Assembly (NCBI RefSeq): GCF_016741935.1
Contig: NZ_JAERRG010000045.1
Span: forward strand, 1 to 54,737
From: Streptomyces endocoffeicus
GTDB taxonomy: Bacteria; Actinomycetota; Actinomycetes; Streptomycetales; Streptomycetaceae
Reading direction: 5' to 3'
DNA length: 54,737 nt
A model generated the notes under the pieces. The model ran no database searches, was not told the DNA's origin, and saw only the letters and a program-made list of their open reading frames with translations. Made by a program: the position numbers and the translations under genes. Positions 51,598 to 54,737 of this stretch are shown here, piece by piece (position 1 is the stretch's first letter; every line of letters starts with the position of its first letter).

Positions 51598-53412
51598 TCA
51601 CACGCTCAGGCCGTACGGCATCATGCAGACGACGACATCGGTGCGCGCCCTCAGGACCGTGGCCAGCAGCAGGCCGCGCTGGTTCTGGAGGATCTTGTAG
51701 CGCCGGTGCCGGGGCTCGACCTCGGGGATGAGAACGGCGATCTGCCGACCGCCCCCGGCCTCGCGCCGCACATACGCGACCATCGGCTGCACCAGGGACC
51801 GGTGCGGGCTGTCGATGATCTCCAGGCGCACCCCGGGATTCCAGCGCTCCCAGGCGTCCTGCAGCGCCCGCGCCTTCGCGGGCTCGGCCTGGACGCTGAC
51901 CGCCACGACCTCGTCGCCCAGGGCGAGCGCCGCCGTCAGCGCACGCTGCGCGAGCCTGCTGACCTCGCCGAGCGGGACGATGACCAGACTCATGGTGCGC
52001 GCCGGTGGCGGCGGGATCCGCCCGAGCCCGAGTTCCTCGCCGGCCGTCGTGTAATAGCGCTGGACGCGGGTGAACAGCAGCATCAGCAGCGGCACCGCGA
52101 CGACGACCACCCAGGCCCCTTCGAGGAACTTGGTGGTCAGCAGGACCAGACCGGCCCCGGTGGTCAGCACGGCCCCCAGACCGTTGATCATCGCCCGGCG
52201 CAGCCACCCTTCCGGCTGCTCGGTCGCCCAGTGCCGTACCAGCCCGACCTGGCTGATGGTGAAGCCGGTGAACACCCCGATGGCGAACAGCGGGATCAGC
52301 CGATGGGTCTCGCCCCCCACCGCGATGAGCAGCAGGGCCGACAGCAGCGCCAGCGCCACCACGCCGTACCGGTACACCGGGCGCTCCGCGCGCAGCCCGA
52401 ACAGGTGGGGCAGCCGGTCGTCCCGCGCCAGCAGGCTCATCAGGACCGGGAGGCCGCCGAAGCTGGTGTTGGCGGCGAGCGCGAGAACAAGGGTGACGAT
52501 GAGGTTGGTCGCGTAGTACTCCCATCCGGCTCCGTACGACCCGGCGGCGAGCTGGGCGAGGACCGTCACACCGCCGCGCGGCGCCACATGGTCACGGCGG
52601 ATCAGATACGCCATCCCGAGCAGCATCACTCCGAGGAGCATGCCGAGCATCAGCTCGGTGTGCTGGGCCCGCTTGATGCGCGGCTCGCGGAACATCGGCA
52701 CGCCGTTGGCGATGGCCTCCACCCCGGTCAGGGCGGAGCAGCCCGAGGAGAACGCTTTAAGGATCAGCAGGACGCCCAGCGCCTCGGTGGCCCGGACGGG
52801 ATGGGCGGCGCCGACGACGGCCGCGGGGTGTGAGCGCAGGATCCCCATGACGACGATGCCGAGCATGCTGACGATGAACAGCACGGTCGGCAGCATCAGC
52901 ACCCGGGCACTCTCGGCCACTCCCCAGAGGTTCACGGCCGTGAGCAGGGCGAGCAGCACCAGGCAGACGGCGAGCAGATGCGAGGAGAGGATCGGGAAGG
53001 CGGAGGCGAGGCTGGCGGCGCCGGCGGCCAGGCTGACGGCGACGGTGAGGACGTAGTCGATGGTCAGGCTCGCCGCGGCGAGCAGGCTCACCCGTTGCCC
53101 GAGGCTCTTCTTCGCCACCGCGTAGGCGCCGCCGCCGTCCGGATGGACGGCGATCACCTGGCGGTAGGAGATCACCAGCACGGTGAGCAGGACGGTGATG
53201 ACGACCGTGATGGGCAGCGTGGCGGTAAGGGCCCCGGTGCCGGCGGCGACCAGGACGACCACGATGGCCTCAGGGCCGTACGCGACCGAGCTCAGCGCGT
53301 CCAGGGACAGCGCGGCCAGCCCCTCAAGGCTGGTGAGATGGTGCTTGTCGCCCTCCCCGTGGCGCAAAGGTACCCGTGGCCGCAATGCGCGGTGTGCCAG
53401 TCCGAACGCCAT
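51598..53412 (-). CDS. APC-superfamily permease with cytoplasmic C-terminal domain
   Basis: The ATG at 53412, preceded by GAGG, gives 604 residues. After HLTSLEGLAALSLDALSSVAYGPEA, about twelve transmembrane helices follow, with the APC motif SGCSALTGVEAIANGVPMFREPR and the DHVAPRGGVTVLAQLA loop. This is the pattern of a broad family of actinobacterial amino-acid/polyamine-type permeases with similarity to KUP-like transporters. The last 150 residues are soluble (VIVPLGEVSRLAQRALTAALALGDEVVAV, QPMVAYVRREAGGGRQIAVLIPE) and resemble a universal-stress-protein-like domain, which may regulate transport. It is convergent with FUSC and divergent from the DUF1931 gene; the 340-bp region to the latter should hold both promoters. 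The substrate is unknown. Confidence 0.85.
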   Translation of the reverse strand: MAFGLAHRALRPRVPLRHGEGDKHHLTSLEGLAALSLDALSSVAYGPEAIVVVLVAAGTGALTATLPITVVITVLLTVLVISYRQVIAVHPDGGGAYAVAKKSLGQRVSLLAAASLTIDYVLTVAVSLAAGAASLASAFPILSSHLLAVCLVLLALLTAVNLWGVAESARVLMLPTVLFIVSMLGIVVMGILRSHPAAVVGAAHPVRATEALGVLLILKAFSSGCSALTGVEAIANGVPMFREPRIKRAQHTELMLGMLLGVMLLGMAYLIRRDHVAPRGGVTVLAQLAAGSYGAGWEYYATNLIVTLVLALAANTSFGGLPVLMSLLARDDRLPHLFGLRAERPVYRYGVVALALLSALLLIAVGGETHRLIPLFAIGVFTGFTISQVGLVRHWATEQPEGWLRRAMINGLGAVLTTGAGLVLLTTKFLEGAWVVVVAVPLLMLLFTRVQRYYTTAGEELGLGRIPPPPARTMSLVIVPLGEVSRLAQRALTAALALGDEVVAVSVQAEPAKARALQDAWERWNPGVRLEIIDSPHRSLVQPMVAYVRREAGGGRQIAVLIPEVEPRHRRYKILQNQRGLLLATVLRARTDVVVCMMPYGLSV

Positions 53413-53752
53413 GGAGAACCTCGGGGCGGGGTTGTCGGGGACCGTCCCGCGACAGTGTGCCCCGCCGTGGCGCCCGGCCAGCTGAGGCATGCCCGAACAG
53501 CCGCCATGTGTCCGCCGCCTCCGTGACTCCCTGACCTGACCGAGTGCTCCTCACGGCGCTCCCCGAGTGTCGCCGCGGCGGTGCGAGCCGCGCCCATAGC
53601 ATGACCTGGCGCGGTCACCGACCTGTCGGCAGCAGGCCGGGCCGTGCGATTGGTTCCTGGGGCCCATGCGGTCGGGCATCCGCCGAGCGAGGGTGGCGCT
53701 GACGAGGCGCGCCGGGTTACGCCCAGCGCCGGACGACTGGAGGTTGATGACC

Positions 53753-54202
53753 ATGACGGTGATGTCCGTGCCCAGGTTCGAGCGGTTCTTCCGGGTGGCG
53801 GCGGGACTTGATGTCGACAAGAACGACCTCAAGCGCTACAGCGACTTCGTGGACGCCAAAGTCTACGATCTGCTGCTCATCGCCGAGGCGGTCGCGAAGG
53901 CCAACAACCGGGACGTCATCGTGCCGTGGGATCTGCCGATCACCAAGGGGCTACAGGAGAACATCCACCGCTTCCGGGACCTCGACCACGAGATCGAGCT
54001 GAAGCCCATCCTCGATCAGCTCGTCAGGCACCCGCCGCTGGACCGCGCACCCGACGACGCGACGGAGGCGAGGTTGCCGGAAATCGTCGGCGGGCTCAGC
54101 CTGGCGCTCGCCAAGGCATTCAAGATCATCTACCCGGATCTGAAGAATCCGCAGACCAAGCACTGGGAGACGGTCTGGCCGCTCTTCAATCTCCTGCTGT
54201 GA
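53753..54202 (+). CDS. DUF1931 protein with an archaeal-histone-like fold
   Basis: This 149-residue protein is counted from the ATG at 53753, 9 bp after GGAGG; an ATG at 53747 is too close to the ribosome site. The sequence matches DUF1931: VPRFERFFRVAAGLDVDKNDLKRYSDFVDAKVYDLL, ANNRDVIVPWDLPITKGLQE, and the end HWETVWPLFNLLL. Known members form two histone-fold units in one chain and are small cytoplasmic proteins of uncertain function. In actinomycetes they often sit near stress and membrane-stability genes, as here with DUF2267. DNA binding is possible but not shown by the sequence. Confidence 0.85.
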   Translation: MTVMSVPRFERFFRVAAGLDVDKNDLKRYSDFVDAKVYDLLLIAEAVAKANNRDVIVPWDLPITKGLQENIHRFRDLDHEIELKPILDQLVRHPPLDRAPDDATEARLPEIVGGLSLALAKAFKIIYPDLKNPQTKHWETVWPLFNLLL

Positions 54203-54249
54203 CGCCGGGGTTGTGAATGCCGGGAGCGATGCGGTGGCCGCCGGACCGG

Positions 54250-54684
54250 CTAGGAGGGCATGACCGCGGACATCGAGTCGGGCATACGCGCCTTGAGGTC
54301 CTTCCACTCGCCCTCGCTGATGTGGTTCTCGAGGACATGCAGGACCGTGCGCACCAGTTGCTCGGTGTCGCCCTCGATCGCGTACGGAAAGTCGTGCCGG
54401 ACCCGCCGGAAGAATTCCTCGCCGGTCAATTTCACGGGCGTCTCCGCGGGTTTCCACCCGTCGTAGTAGACGCCGCGCAGCAAGGTCGGAAGCTGCGCTC
54501 CGAAGTGCACGGCCTCATCGACCGACAGCCGGTCCCGCAGGTGGTGCAGGACCGCGCGCAGAGCGGCGTACGACTGCTTCCGGCGCTCCTTGGGCCACCC
54601 ATAGGCGTGCTCGATCTCCTTCAGGACATGGTTGGCCTTGTCGACCATGGTGTCGAACGAGGAAAAGCCTGCCGCAACCATCAT
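54250..54684 (-). CDS. DUF2267 domain protein
   Basis: This 144-residue protein is preceded by GGAAGGA. The DUF2267 pattern is clear: FDTMVDKANHVLKEIEHAYGW, ALRAVLHHLRDRLSVDEAVHFGAQLPTLLRGVYYDGW, TGEEFFRRVRHDF and a second half LVRTVLHVLENHISEGEWKDLKARMP. The two halves are related helical repeats. Function is unknown; members occur in stress-response and membrane-linked clusters. It converges on the DUF1931 gene with a 47-bp gap. A complete gene with a normal start. Confidence 0.85.
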   Translation of the reverse strand: MMVAAGFSSFDTMVDKANHVLKEIEHAYGWPKERRKQSYAALRAVLHHLRDRLSVDEAVHFGAQLPTLLRGVYYDGWKPAETPVKLTGEEFFRRVRHDFPYAIEGDTEQLVRTVLHVLENHISEGEWKDLKARMPDSMSAVMPS

Positions 54685-54737
54685 GTAGTCCTTCCGATGC
54701 CCGCGGCGGCACCCGGCGGAGCGGGGCCGCCGCGGGA

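Noticed and set aside
1..54737. CRISPR array or retron
   Set aside because: No regularly spaced short repeats and no reverse transcriptase; the repeats seen are att cores, arms, IS copies and the poly-Gly run.

Overview
The window is high-GC actinobacterial DNA and almost certainly comes from Streptomyces. Evidence for this is the strong G/C bias at third codon positions, Tat and Sec signal peptides of Streptomyces type, GTG/TTG starts, likely leaderless mRNAs (GntR and FUSC genes), and a family of Streptomyces-style integrases targeting the 3' end of a proline tRNA gene. It reads as a chromosomal region that has gained several integrated elements and been scarred by insertion sequences.

Layout. 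(1) 1-1.5 kb: C-terminus of one tyrosine integrase, a tRNA-Pro(GGG) 3'-end fragment (attachment-site core), a flanking arm, and a second, internally deleted integrase. (2) 1.6-12.8 kb, minus strand: a secreted three-gene polymorphic toxin locus, made of a LamG-domain exoprotein, a 2323-aa RHS/Hint protein with a PD-(D/E)XK nuclease tip, and a DUF4304 immunity candidate. All three overlap by 4 bp. (3) 13.0-17.9 kb: an orphan hypothetical gene, an AIPR-family phage-resistance protein, a DDE transposase gene and a mosaic of broken genes. (4) 17.9-26.8 kb: a galactosamine/N-acetylgalactosamine-type catabolic cluster. It has a Tat-exported GH36 glycosidase diverging from a GntR regulator, then gatZ, agaS, a BadF-type sugar kinase, an EamA-type transporter and a gatY aldolase. 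Four direct-repeat operator candidates (TGGTAT-N5-TGGTAT) sit at its promoters. (5) 26.8-29.7 kb: an IS with an amber stop in its transposase, a truncated DUF2637 (Spd-like) gene, a tyrosine recombinase and a second tRNA-Pro fragment. (6) 29.7-48.2 kb: a defence island. On the minus strand lies an hsdR-hsdS-hsdM-AAA ATPase-HNH operon, and on the plus strand an ABC three-component-type operon (nuclease-like effector, middle component, zinc-hook ATPase). A decaying helicase, a frameshifted GIY-YIG gene, an intact integrase and a third tRNA-Pro fragment follow. (7) 48.2-54.7 kb: IS debris, then housekeeping-like genes: a FUSC membrane protein, an APC-family permease, a DUF1931 (histone-fold) protein and a DUF2267 protein.

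How the parts fit. The tRNA-Pro fragments are direct repeats in one orientation and each lies beside an integrase gene. This suggests stepwise tandem accretion of elements at one tRNA site, bringing in toxins and defence genes. In the restriction operon, three motor motifs of HsdR look damaged (Walker A Lys to Arg, DECH to DDCH, and loss of the motif VI arginines), while the associated ATPase and HNH nuclease look intact. A rewired system is therefore possible, with modification from HsdMS and killing or cleavage from the ATPase/HNH pair. All of this is read from sequence alone; no database search was run.
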